Below the pieces are notes generated by a model, which saw only the letters and a program-made list of their open reading frames with translations, did no database searches and was not told the origin of the DNA. Positions 21,213 through 30,879 of a stretch of DNA of 64,000 nucleotides are shown one piece after another. Position numbers and translations under genes: made by a program. How positions within the stretch are numbered: position 1 is the stretch's first letter; each line of letters starts with the position of its first letter. Location: NCBI GenBank assembly GCA_028829895.1, contig CM054181.1, positions 33,652,259-33,716,258 of the forward strand. The letters are read 5' to 3'. The stretch comes from Sinotaia quadrata. Its lineage: Eukaryota; Mollusca; Gastropoda; Architaenioglossa; Viviparidae.

Positions 21213-21639
21213 ACCCAATGCTTTGTGCAATTTCATATTGTATGGATCTACAGTCAAATACTGAGCATAAAACACCTGGTTCAACTCGTATACTGAACTG
21301 TAAATCACTAATGTGTGTCAGAAATCGAGAAATAATACAATTAGAAAATACTAATAAGCAAATTATATTAAAGTTTTCATTGTATGGACCTTGGGCCATA
21401 CACTCAACACAGCAGCAAAATAAATACAACGATTTTCTTAAAAGTAACAAATTTCTTGTTCACAGTTGTGCTTGGTGTTTTGTGTGCATACATTTTTACT
21501 GAACAATGTCATCTCTGATTTCAGACATTAAATAATTATTTACACATAATGTCTCTGGAGAAGTAGTTTCACTCTTACGTCATAATAAACCACGTGTAGG
21601 TCTTGCAAATGTCACTCCTTTTAAGTCCGAAGAGCTTAA
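21213..21639. other. Spacer with overlapping opposed frames
   Basis: Frames of about 90-100 codons on both strands occupy the same bases (21181-21502). Neither shows a motif. No gene called. Confidence 0.45.
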
Positions 21640-22065
21640 TTAACTAATTCACTCACTTTACTCCACAGCACTTAATTAACTAATTCTCTCACTTTATTCC
21701 ACAGCACTTAATTAACTAATTCTCTCACTTTATTCCACAGCACTTAATTAACTAATTCTCTCACTTTACTCCACAGCACTTAATTAAGCAATTCACTCAC
21801 TTTACTCCACAGCACTTAATTAAGCAATTCACTCACTTTACTCCACAGCACTTAATTAAGCAATTCACTCACTTTACTCCACAGCACTTAATTAAGCAAT
21901 TCACTCACTTTACTCCACAGCACTTAATTAAGCAATTCACTCACTTTACTCCACAGCACTTAATTAAGCAATTCACTCACTTTACTGCACAGCACTAAAT
22001 TAACTAATTCACTCACTTCACAGCACTAATTTAACTTATTCTCTCACTTTACAGCACTAATTTAA
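21640..22065. repeat. 36-bp minisatellite, about 12 copies in two blocks
   Basis: Unit CACTTTACTCCACAGCACTT then AATTAAGCAATTCACT. A left block of copies carries TAACTAATTCTCTCACTTTAT, a right block carries TAAGCAATTCACTCACTTTAC, and each block is internally almost uniform. Confidence 0.97.
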
Positions 22066-22246
22066 TTAATTTCACTCAAGTTATTGATGTGCTCTAATTT
22101 CACTCAAGTTATTGATGTGCTCTAATTTCACTCAAGTTATTGATGTGCTCTAATTTCACTCAAGTTATTGATGTGCTCTAATTTCACTCAAGTTATTGAT
22201 GTGCTCTAATTTCACTCAAGTTATTGATGTGCTTTAATTTCACAAA
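22066..22246. repeat. 28-bp minisatellite, about 6.5 copies
   Basis: Units of TTTCACTCAAGTTATTGATG then TGCTCTAA, nearly identical. It follows the 36-bp array without a spacer and shares TTCACTCA with it, so it may have arisen from its edge. Confidence 0.96.
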
Positions 22247-22645
22247 TGCACTAATCTATCTCTGATTTCCGTTAAGAAATGAACGGTTAATTTAGAACAT
22301 CTGCTGGTATAAAACTCGTTTTCAAATAATTTTACATATGTATCACATCTTTATATATATTTTTTTTTTTAAAGGATCAGTAGTGACCATAGTTATAGTT
22401 AACCGCGATCATATGTTGTAAAGACAAAAGTAAGTGGTTAATATATAGAAAGAGGTAAATGGTTTGAACACTGAACTGAAATGACTTTACGAAGACTGTC
22501 ACTCGTGCAGCACACACACTTCCTATCAGAAAAACATTCAATATTTCTATGCTAATCCCAATGATTGTAAGGTACACATGTGTCACTAACTCACAGAAAT
22601 CATGTTTGAACAGATATTTCCGGGCTAATTCGCATACAAATCATA
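22247..22645. other. Unannotated spacer
   Basis: Contains a poly-T run at about 22361-22372 and no supportable gene. Confidence 0.5.
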
Positions 22646-22760
22646 GTCTGATTTCAGGATGTATGTTTGATATCTACCAGTCTGATTTCAGGATGTATGT
22701 TTGATATCTACCAGTCTGATTTCAGGATGTATGTTTGATATCTACCAGTCTGATCTCAAT
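22646..22760. repeat. 34-bp minisatellite, 3.4 copies
   Basis: Three copies of GTCTGATTTCAGGATGTATG then TTTGATATCTACCA are nearly identical. Diverged relatives continue to about 22800. Confidence 0.95.
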
Positions 22761-23029
22761 AAGAATACTTTGTATCTCACAGGTTAATCTCAAGAAGAAT
22801 ATTTAATATTTCTAAGTTTTACGGCTAGCATGTTGTAATGTCTGTGTAAGTCTTAATTACGTATCCAAGGGAAGGGAGACAACCATACGAAAGAACAAGA
22901 CTTTGTTTTCCATTGACACTTTCCTTGGTATTACAATTTGCAGAGAACTGTTCTTTGCACTTCCTGTACTTAATGTGTTTCGTCCTCTTACTCGAATAAT
23001 AACAAGGTTTTTGCTCACATGTTTGTCAG

Positions 23030-23695
23030 TGCGTACATATAGGTCCTAAGTGCTCTTCCTCCAAGACTGAAAAATCTTTTACTGATATGATTTTCTGTGT
23101 AGGTCCTAATAGTTCTTTCTCAAATACTGACAAAATCCTTTACTGAAATGATTCTGTGTGTATGTGTAGGTCCTAATTGTACTTTCCTGGAATGTTTCTC
23201 CTAGAAACACTAACACTACCACTGATATGTTTCTCCAGTGTGTAATTAATCTCCTTGGAATATAAAATTCACTCATATATTTATCCAGTGTTTAATTGTT
23301 CCTGAAACATTATTATATGTCTCTGATGCATTTCCTCTAGTGCGAAATTTATCTCCTTGAAACAATAATTCACTGATGTGTTTCCCCATTGTATAACTGA
23401 TCTCCTTGAAACTCAGTCTGTCACTGACATGTTTCTTGTTTCTCCAGTGTGTAACTTATATCCTTGAAACAATAATTCACTGGTGTGTTTCCCCATTGTG
23501 TAACTGATCTTGAAACAAAATAATTCACTGATGTGTTTCCCCATCGTGTAACTGATCTCCTTGAAACTCAGTCTGTCACTGACATGTTTCTTGTTTCTCC
23601 AGTGTGTAACTGATCTCCTTGAAGCACAATAATTTACTGATGTGTTTTTCCAATGTGTAATTGTTCTCCTCCTTGAAACACAAAATTCACGTCTC
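23030..23695 (-). repeat. About 51-bp degenerate tandem repeat, possibly derived from C2H2 zinc-finger DNA
   Basis: About 12 copies of a 45-55 bp unit. Copies near 23398 and 23554 belong to a longer block of about 155 bp that is itself duplicated. On the minus strand units read CACACTGGAGAAACA then CAGTGAATTATTGTTTCAAG, which resembles the His-Thr-Gly-Glu linker and the following Cys-containing start of a C2H2 finger, but with a shorter period than 84 bp and without the second Cys or zinc-binding His pair. It is not a functional finger array. Confidence 0.8.
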
Positions 23696-23863
23696 TCACT
23701 AAAATTCAAGCTGTGCCATTTATTTGACTTTAAATAAATGTACAACAGTTGGACCATTTCTCACAGTCTTGGTTTTAATGTCTGAATGTTATTTATAATT
23801 AATTAATCACTTCACAGCATAGATTTTGCCTGCAATAAAATTGACTAAGTATACTAATTGAAA

Positions 23864-24189
23864 TTAAGTGCTGATGCTCGATTTCAACACATGAAAATAA
23901 CTACATTCCTTCCATGAACACCGTATTATTTCTCTTCTCTCTTTCTCGCATGGAAATTTGTATGTGGTAGGGTTGGAGTTTTTTCCTGCTGTACTTTTTG
24001 GAGTGTTTTTAACGAACACGTCTTGTTGTGTTAACACGCTTGCGAAACACTTTTTCTCCATGAATGCAAAATTGTTCTGCAGATCGTCAGTGCACAGCTC
24101 TGTTTGCCTGTGAGGTACTCGCCGCGAATTTCCATTTCCGTCACAAGATGTATTTCTTACACTTCCGGCTGTCAAATTTGATTGAAGGC
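23864..24189 (-). CDS. Uncharacterised minus-strand open frame, possible exon
   Basis: Open from 24189 (just after an in-frame TGA) to a TAA-type stop at 23864, about 108 codons. The frame has no ATG at its start. An internal ATG at 24061 would give about 65 residues, and an acceptor-like TTTGACAG lies near 24168. The composition is mixed and hydrophilic (Asn, Thr, Lys, Ser, Glu, six Cys), unlike the Leu/Ile/Phe-rich chance frames nearby, and the DNA is non-repetitive. A plus frame at 24064-24417 overlaps its first half and is rich in Phe and Leu; only one can be real. No domain is recognised. Confidence 0.22.
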
Positions 24190-24429
24190 TTTCTCACTTT
24201 TTTCTCTTCTCTTTCCACCGTCTTTCATTTATCATGCGACCGTTCTCATTTAATACTAATTTTATTATCAAAACATGTACGTATGCAAACGTTTTATCAT
24301 TATTTACAATTTTATGATATACGTGCATTCAAAGTAAAACTGTTGCTTGATATTATTCAGGTAGATCTAGTAGAGGTGGCAGTAATAGATAAAAATAGTA
24401 AGCAATCACTAAACTGAAAGGCGTACTTG

Positions 24430-24860
24430 TCCACTCTGTCCGTCTCAGTATGATCGTAGTGACGTCAGTATCAGCGTGATCCTAGATAAGTCACTTTAGA
24501 GTGATTCTAGTGATATCAAAATCAGCATATGCTATATTATCAGAATATATTTTATTACTGACGTCAGCATCATCGTCGTCCTAGAGACGTCAATTCAGAG
24601 TGATTCTAGTGACATAAAAATCAGCGTAATCTTATTGACGTCAGCATCAGCATCATCCCAGAGTGAAATCAAAACCAGCGTAATCTTACTGACATCAGTA
24701 ACAGCATGATATACTGACGTCAGTATGAAAGTTATACTAATGACGTAAACAGCTGCAGTGATGTGACAAACAATGTAGAGTTGTAGACCTATTAATGCCA
24801 GCGTGATCTCTCTGATGTCAGTGTGATCTCTGTGGTGTCAGTGTGAGAGTGATCGCCCAT
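24430..24860. repeat. Degenerate repeat with four perfect CRE palindromes
   Basis: An irregular repeat of about 40-80 bp built on GTGATTCTAGTGACGTCA and ATCAGCGTGAT-like blocks. Perfect TGACGTCA occurs at 24460-24467, 24559-24566, 24636-24643 and 24715-24722, with near matches (GACGTCAA, TGACGTAA) between them. Clustered CREs would bind CREB/ATF proteins if accessible, but the density follows from the repeat. Confidence 0.8.
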
Positions 24861-25165
24861 TTCAGAAATCCCAGTAACATATATCTTTTACAGTTATTCT
24901 AATGAGGCCAGACAGAAAATGTATTGACGCCGGTATAAGTATCATCTGCTGTTTTCAGTCTGACAGTATATACCCTTCGGAATGATGCGACAATCACCGG
25001 ACATTTTAGCGTCGTCTTGATTTTCTGCGACGTTGCCATTTAAGGCATATACCGTTTGCTATTGCGCATTAATGTAAATGTAGACCCCTACAGGGTGGGC
25101 CAGGTCAATTACTAATTTTCCTTTCACTTCTTTCAAGTTGACTAAAACTTATATATATTTGCCTG

Positions 25166-25277
25166 CTTGTTTGTTTGTTTGTTTCTTCCTTCCTTTCTTT
25201 CTTTCTTTCTTTGTTTCTTTGTTTCTTAGTTTGTTGTTTGTTTGTTTGTTTGTTTGTTTGTTTGTTTGTTTGTTTTT

Positions 25278-25325
<48 letters not shown>

Positions 25326-25388
25326 TGTATCTTTCTTTGTTTCTTTCTTTGTTTTGTTTGTTTGTTGTTTGTTTGTTTGTTTGTTTCT
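25166..25388. repeat. Compound (TTTG)n/(TTTC)n microsatellite
   Basis: Blocks of (GTTT), (CTTT), (GTTT), (CTTT), (GTTT) in near-symmetrical order. Plus frames encode Phe-Leu-Ser/Cys-Leu-Phe-Val artefacts and the minus frame Lys-Glu-Arg/Asn-Lys-Gln-Thr artefacts. Confidence 0.98.
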
Positions 25389-25598
25389 GGCTTCTTCTTG
25401 CTTTGCTGCAGTAGAATTCAGTATGCATATTTTCCTTCACATTTCGTATTTTATAAAACAAAATTGAACACGAAAAGTGAATTTCATCTTTGAACGTACT
25501 ATAAATGACGTAATTTATCTCACAATAAATTGTAATAAAACAGAATTCATTTTATTTAAAATACATAAATTATAAAAGAGCAGTGATTGTGTCTTCAA

Positions 25599-26058
25599 TC
25601 AAAATGTATTCCGGACAATCTTCTAGCATACCAGCCTGAAATAGTATTACTTTTCAGATATACTTGTTTATCGTTGTAACAGTCTGGACAGTATTTTAGT
25701 ATTTTTACATATTATCTTCTATCACTCTAAACAACACAAACCTGGTCACAATTTCAGTATTTTTCAATTTTTTTTTTTGTCATTGAGAAAACATAACAAG
25801 ACTGGCCATTATTTCACTGCTTTTCCATTTTTTCTGTCGCTGTCAATAAACTCTTTCAGAATAACTGAATTTTCTTATATTTAGAGCAAATAATTTCTAA
25901 TAAAGTTATTAATTCTTTATAAATTATATTACTTTTAAAAATTATACTTAAAATGCCCATGTTTCTAATTATGATTCAGAATTGTACTCTTCACTATATT
26001 TGAAAAGTAATACTGTTTCAGGCTGGTATGCTAGAAGATTGTCCGGAATACATTTTGA
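25599..26058. mobile_element. 460-bp inverted-repeat (MITE-like) element
   Basis: Left arm 25599-25662 and right arm 25995-26058 are reverse complements at 62 of 64 positions, beginning TCAAAATGTATTCCGGACAA. The 332-bp AT-rich interior has no coding frame. It contains three diverged copies of a roughly 60-bp unit with CTGGNCANTATTTNAGT-like starts (about 25680-25860). No target-site duplication is evident next to the arms, so the superfamily cannot be named; long inverted ends with an AT-rich non-coding centre fit a foldback or MITE-type DNA transposon. Confidence 0.8.
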
Positions 26059-26349
26059 CATAATATATATATATCATTATTAAATATTGTTTAGACATAC
26101 TTATTAAATAGATTGCTGGAATACAATAAAAATGTTAATATTTTATAAACTGTGTAACGATTTAAAAGAAAAAAAATAAATCCCATCTAGATAAATATTA
26201 TAAGATTGAGCTTGTGAATTAAATAACAACGTTTGTATACATTTAATTATAAAAATGGAACATTAGAATCCAGTGATAATCTTTGTGCAAGTATAATAAT
26301 GTAAATGGTTGGTAGAATTCAGTAATAATATGTTACATTTTGGTGACTT
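26059..26349. other. AT-rich flank of the inverted-repeat element
   Basis: (AT)n at about 26063-26073 and general AT-richness. No gene. Confidence 0.5.
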
Positions 26350-26457
26350 TACTGCGTCTTATTATTATTATATAATTGTCCTGACGTATAGTTACGTGTT
26401 GCTACAGGTTGGTGCGTGTTACTATGTGTTATTATCATCATATAATTGTCGTTAAGT
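26350..26457. repeat. About 80-bp imperfect duplication
   Basis: TTATTATYATNATATAATTGTC followed by GTTACGTGTTG-like DNA occurs twice (about 26358 and 26430). Confidence 0.7.
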
Positions 26458-26485
26458 GTTGTGACGCGTCTCAACGCGTCACAAC
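26458..26485. repeat. Perfect hairpin, 12-bp stem, 4-nt loop
   Basis: GTTGTGACGCGT, loop CTCA, ACGCGTCACAAC. The stem is GC-richer than its surroundings and contains the palindrome ACGCGT in each arm. Confidence 0.9.
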
Positions 26486-26755
26486 AAGGTTGATGTGCTG
26501 TTGCGTGACCAGTCGCATGGTCACTCGTGTTTCTGAGTCAGCGTTGAAAGCATAAAATCAATTTTCTCCTTTTGATGGTTGTGAACTGTGTCGAGCATAG
26601 TAATAAGCCATTTATGATCAAAGTATTGTCACGTGACAAGTATTATATTTGTTGAAAGACTTTTCTTTCTTGCCAATGAAGTAGACTGTGCGGACACATA
26701 CATCAATGGCGTTAATTTGGGACGACGGGTTTGAAGTCAGGGCTTGGTCGGTGTG
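26486..26755. other. Unannotated, moderately GC-rich spacer
   Basis: Non-repetitive. An ATG at 26706 begins a frame of only 16 codons. Confidence 0.45.
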
Positions 26756-26920
26756 ATGAAGGTTAGCTTGAGAGCGACGTACGAAAAGCCATTCAAGCGC
26801 GCTACCGTGAAGCTAACAAGAATTTGCAGAAATCAACTGATGGACAAGGAGGAAGAGAAGCAATCAACATGTAGCTTGCTTGTTTGTTTCGCTTGTTTTC
26901 TTTTGTTCGCTTCAATCTAG
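26756..26920 (+). CDS. Small open frame, 54 codons, with a C-terminal hydrophobic segment
   Basis: ATG at 26756, stop TAG at 26918-26920. Residues 1-38 are basic and charged (many Lys, Arg, Thr, with a Lys-Glu-Glu-Glu-Lys cluster near 31-35). Residues 40-54 are a Cys/Leu/Phe/Ala/Val run able to span a membrane, ending almost at the C-terminus. This layout would suit a small tail-anchored membrane protein. The DNA is non-repetitive and GC-richer than the flanks. The hydrophobic end is encoded by a TTGTTTGTTTCGCTTGTTTT-like low-complexity tract, which may mean the membrane segment is accidental. No homologous family is recognised. Confidence 0.22.
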   Translation: MKVSLRATYEKPFKRATVKLTRICRNQLMDKEEEKQSTCSLLVCFACFLLFASI

Positions 26921-27234
26921 GTCAGCCATAAAGTGGGTCTCACAGCGAAAATCGATTGGTTGGTGCAATGTTTGTCGTTAGGATTTGAATAAATCACATT
27001 GGTAGTGCCAGGATTTTCAGTGTTTTAGGGTCTCAGCAGTCTATCTTAATGTGGTCTTAATTAACTGTACATGTGAGAATTTCGTCAGTTTTCAATCTCA
27101 GGGTCATTCTTTGAGTACTTTTGTAAGATACCAGTAACTCATATTGATCCATAATCAAAGTGCACAACTCCAATGTTCGCTCATACAAGGTATTCAATAT
27201 AGTCAGTTTTGAATGTGCCAGTTGCTCGTTCTGT
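26921..27234. other. Unannotated spacer
   Basis: No repeats or gene; a short minus frame (27057-27242) has no motif. Confidence 0.45.
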
Positions 27235-27450
27235 AGAAACAAGGAATACAGTCATTTGTGAGAGTACAAGTTTACTCTGCATAACCAAGAATTGGAATCA
27301 TTTGTGAGAGTACAATAGTTTATTCTACAGAAGCAAGAAAGGAATTCATTTGTGAGAGTACAATAGTGTATGCTATAGAAGCAAGAAAGGAATTCATTTG
27401 TGAGAGTGCAATAGTTAATGCTATAGAAGCAAGGAATCACGTCAGTTCTG
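27235..27450. repeat. About 48-bp tandem repeat, 4.5 copies
   Basis: Units of GGAATTCATTTGTGAGAGTA then CAATAGTTTATTCTATAGAA and GCAAGAAA. Confidence 0.92.
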
Positions 27451-27472
27451 AAAGTTGTGGTGGTAGTGGTGG

Positions 27473-27600
27473 TATCGTTAATTTCTTTGCCCCACAGGAA
27501 CTGCAGGAAACCTTTCGTCCTCGCCGGACGTTCGCGGCTTTTGGGATGTTCCTGTGGGGCCTTCTTCCTTCTCTGGGTTTCAGGGAAGGGTAGCTGATGT
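27473..27600 (+). ncRNA. GC-rich double-hairpin island (candidate structured RNA or exon)
   Basis: A GC-rich block in AT-rich DNA. Arms GCCCCACAGGAAC (27489-27501) and GTTCCTGTGGGGC (27548-27560) pair perfectly over 13 bp and enclose a 46-base loop with its own CGTCC/GGACG stem. Six bases later CCTTCTCTG (27567-27575) pairs with CAGGGAAGG (27581-27589) with one G-U pair. The left edge TTTCTTTGCCCCACAG also reads as a strong 3' splice site, and one plus frame after it stays open for more than 60 codons to about 27687, so a coding exon is the alternative. I know no RNA family with this shape. Confidence 0.3.
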
Positions 27601-27787
27601 TATGTGCTGCGTTGACCTATATTGGTGGAGGAGGGAGGTGATTGTTCTTTGCCTTGGGTGCTGGTGGGTTTTTCTTTTGGTTTAATTTTTCCCACCTTGC
27701 CAGTATTTAGTTTTTATAGAGGAGGTGAAGTGTGTTTGTGTGTGGAGTGATGAGTACTAAGTGGGTGAGGGTTTTAGTATGTGTGTG
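27601..27787. other. GT-rich spacer
   Basis: Strongly G/T-biased DNA on the plus strand with GGTGGAGGAGGGAGG at about 27624. No gene called. Confidence 0.45.
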
Positions 27788-27910
27788 TTTGTATTTGTAC
27801 CAACTGATTTACGGCGTTTGTAGCAGAATGTATGTCGCCATGTGTATTTGTACCAATTGACTTATGGCGTTTGTAGCAGAATGTATGTCGCCATGTGTAT
27901 ATCTATCAAT
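27788..27910. repeat. 53-bp minisatellite, 2.3 copies
   Basis: TTTGTACCAATTGACTTATG then GCGTTTGTAGCAGAATGTAT and GTCGCCATG repeat almost exactly. Confidence 0.94.
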
Positions 27911-27935
27911 TGACTTTCAGTATGCGCAAAGAAGA

Positions 27936-28131
27936 TCCATAAATACACTGGATCGACAAAAAGAACCATAACTACAATGAATTGAAAAATAAATTCCAAA
28001 AATACACTGGATTGACAGAAAGAACCATAACTACAATGAATTGACAAATGAATTCCAAAATTACACTGGATTGACAGAAAGAACCATAACTAACAAAAAG
28101 AACCGAAATAATATGGATTGACAGACAGAAA
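27936..28131. repeat. About 59-bp tandem repeat, about 3 copies
   Basis: ACACTGGATTGACAGAAAGA then ACCATAACTACAATGAATTG and ACAAATGAATTCCAAAAAT. The right copies are truncated. Confidence 0.93.
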
Positions 28132-29150
28132 TATTTGGTGCATTTTTGTTATTGATATGTTATACCTAAGTTTTACATAGAGATTTATTATGTGAGTAGA
28201 CTATTATTTCAACAAATTGTGGTCTATGATGCTTATATATAGTGTGTTAAACACTTGACATTGTTTCTAGTGAACATGCTCATAAATCTATATGCTGTAT
28301 TTATTATGCCGTTTGGGTGTATCGGGCTAATATATAATGTTGCAGGAAACTGTAAGTTGAGATTTGAATGTAAGAAAGAATAGAGTTAAAAAGGAATAAA
28401 CTGGAAACTTAGCGTTTGTTCCCTGATTATATTTTACTTGGGAAATAGCAGCTTTTCCTTATTTTTCTGAATCTCCTGGTTCACTGATTATAAACTGCTA
28501 TGACCACAGTAGACATGAGAAGTATCTACCACAGTGCATAAGTGTAAGGAATACACTACACACTCTGCTGATGTATAGTGACAAGGTACGATAACTACAT
28601 GGAGCAATTTCTGGTACACTGAAGTTACTAGAAATTGCTGCAATTGTTGTTCTGCGGGAGGGTGCTAATGCGGCAAAGGAGCGCCAGGTAGCTACAGAGA
28701 ATAGCAGTGAGTCAGTGTAAGTGTGAGGAGGGAATCACGTGCAATTAACAGTAATACTCAATAATAAACTTCTGGCTTTTATTTCATAATTAAGCATGCA
28801 AAATGCTTTTGAGACACTGTCTCAATCAGATTATGTACACAGTATTATACTATCTCTAATAACTCCATTTCTGTTCTCTGATAAGAACTATCCTGTGAAT
28901 TGTATTGACACTAATCTATTGAATTGTGTGCTGTGCTATAAGACTGTATTGTACAAAAATTAGTGGAATGTGATTTCGTGGAAATACTGATGTCAAGTAA
29001 TCTTTTTTTTCATTGTATTTGTTATATGTATATTTGATTGTTGATTTCATAAATTTATTGATAACTTTATTGACCTTTTTAGTCATATTGATAACCTTAT
29101 GTTGGAGAAAAAGTTAAGGATATGGATTCGCTAAATATAGATTATATAAA
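28132..29150 (+). repeat. Dispersed repeat family, copy B (about 1.0 kb)
   Basis: Colinear with 35590-36600 over about 1 kb despite many substitutions and small indels. Shared blocks include TGTATCGGGCTAAT, GAATGTAAGAAAGAAT, AAACTGGAAACTTAGCGTTT, GACACTAATCNNTTGAATT and GTTATATGTATATTTGATTG. It lacks the 5' part found at 35225-35520. No coding frame is conserved. An AATAAA occurs in both copies (28398 and 35849). Confidence 0.9.
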
Positions 29151-29372
29151 ATAATTGTTTGATTTGTATAATGGCACATGTGTTTCTTAACCTGAGTAGT
29201 GGTACAGCTTAATATTTTAATTTGTAGTTTACATAAAATAGTGTTTAATTGTATAATGACACACGCGTGTCTTAACCTGAGTATTGGTACAGTTTAAAGC
29301 TTTAATTTATATATTAACACAATATAATGTTTAATTTATTGTACAATGACACACTCGGGTCTTAACCTGCAA
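29145..29372. repeat. About 85-90 bp degenerate tandem repeat, 2.7 copies
   Basis: TATAATGGCACATGTGTTTC-like DNA, CTTAACCTGAGTANTGGTAC and an AT-rich end recur three times. It follows the dispersed repeat directly. Confidence 0.85.
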
Positions 29373-29571
29373 CGCTTAAGGAACACTCCCTCACCAGCAC
29401 CAATAGTGAAATACATAAGACGAATACACACGCTACCTGAGCTGCAGACAGACTAATAGGATCTATTCTAGAGTGTCTGATCTGTTCCAGTCTCTGATCT
29501 AGTTTCTGGGTGTACAAATTAATAATATTTGATACACCCGATATATTTTGATTTCCACTATTTAAATCCTA

Positions 29572-29745
29572 TATTTGTTAACTGACACGGCGAAAGGAAA
29601 CTTTCAAATTTATTAATGAATAACTTATGAAGTAAACTGACAGATTTGTTAAGTGACACTTCGAAAGAAAACTTTCAAGTTTGTTAATGGATACCTTGTG
29701 AACTATACTGCCACCTTTGTAACTGATAGATAACTTCTTAACTAA
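29572..29745. repeat. About 64-bp degenerate tandem repeat, 2.6 copies
   Basis: GACACNNCGAAAGRAAACTTTC then AANTTTRTTAATGRATA and TGAACTANACTG blocks recur. Confidence 0.85.
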
Positions 29746-29879
29746 ACTGTCAAATTGAACGAAATCTACAAGCTGAACAATGCACTTTATGTGCGTCCTT
29801 TTCACAGCACATTATGCATATCTAAGAAGAATTATAATAATACTTTATTTTGATGTGCAATCTACTTGCAGAAGTGAAG

Positions 29880-30098
29880 GATCAAAAACGTCTGCAAGGA
29901 ACCTATTTCAAACGTCAACTGGAGGCATTTCAAATGTCTATACAGGCCTGTTTCAAACGTCAGCATGTCTGTTTCAAACGTCTGCAAGAGGCCTGTTTCT
30001 GTCTGCATGAGGCCCGTTTCAAATCTGCAAAAGGCCTGTTTCAAACGTCTACAAGGGGGTTGTTTCAAACGTCTGCAAGAGGCCTGGTTCAAAAGTCT
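29880..30098. repeat. About 24-bp minisatellite, about 9 copies
   Basis: TTTCAAACGTCTGCAAGAGG plus CCTG repeats, with deletions in some copies. Several units contain AGGCCT. Open frames on both strands are artefacts of the period. Confidence 0.94.
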
Positions 30099-30584
30099 CC
30101 TTTTAACGCCACATTTATATAAGCGTAAATGTCATTGCAAGTGATGTGAAAATATTCCTGAAACAGACGCACGCCGCGAAATAATCTGTTAATACAAGAA
30201 ACCGTATTAATGGTTGACTTCGGTTAAATGAGCTCGCTTATCTTTCCTTTCATCCTTAGCAAGGAGCAGGCTCGCGGTTCTGCAAGCGACAAAGTGCTTT
30301 AGACAAACGCTCCCAAAGAGAATGGTTATTCATACATCAGTGATATGTTTAAGACATCACATGCTTTCAGTTATCAATAGACTGTAAACTCTTAACACCC
30401 GATCTTGCTCTTGAGCGATAAGACTTTGTTCTATCCTAATGTTTACGTGAGGACGTCAAAGCGAAACGTAAATTTTGATTTGGTTAAGCACAATTTAGAT
30501 AAAAGATTTTTCTATCATATATCTTGGAAATGAAGCATTAGTCAGTCTTGATTCAAGTGATTCAGTATTATTACATTTGCCAAC
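30099..30584. other. Unannotated spacer, mixed composition
   Basis: Non-repetitive, with no supportable gene. Confidence 0.5.
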
Positions 30585-30665
30585 TATTCCCCACCGCCAG
30601 CAGTTTGAAAGCAACTCATTTCCCACAGACAGCAGTTTGAAAGCAACTCATTTCCCACAGACAGA
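30585..30665. repeat. 35-bp direct repeat, 2.3 copies
   Basis: AGCAGTTTGAAAGCAACTCA plus TTTCCCACAGACAGC-like DNA occurs twice. Confidence 0.9.
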
Positions 30666-30879
30666 CTTGCAAACGAAGGCCTTTCATTGGCTACTTTCTG
30701 CACCTGCCTCTTTTTTCTGTTTCTGCAAGTAAAGTGCATGGCCTAAAAGTAGAATGAGTTTAATACATCAATCGTCCATTCATTTTGTTAATTCACTCTG
30801 CCTGACCGACAACAAAAGCACACACCAAATGTGTCATGTTTCTGACTTAATTAGCAAAGGACCTGACTGCTGAAGCAGT

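Noticed and set aside
25105..25493. Lys/Glu/Arg- and Phe/Leu/Cys-repeat ORFs
   Set aside because: Translations of the TTTG/TTTC microsatellite.
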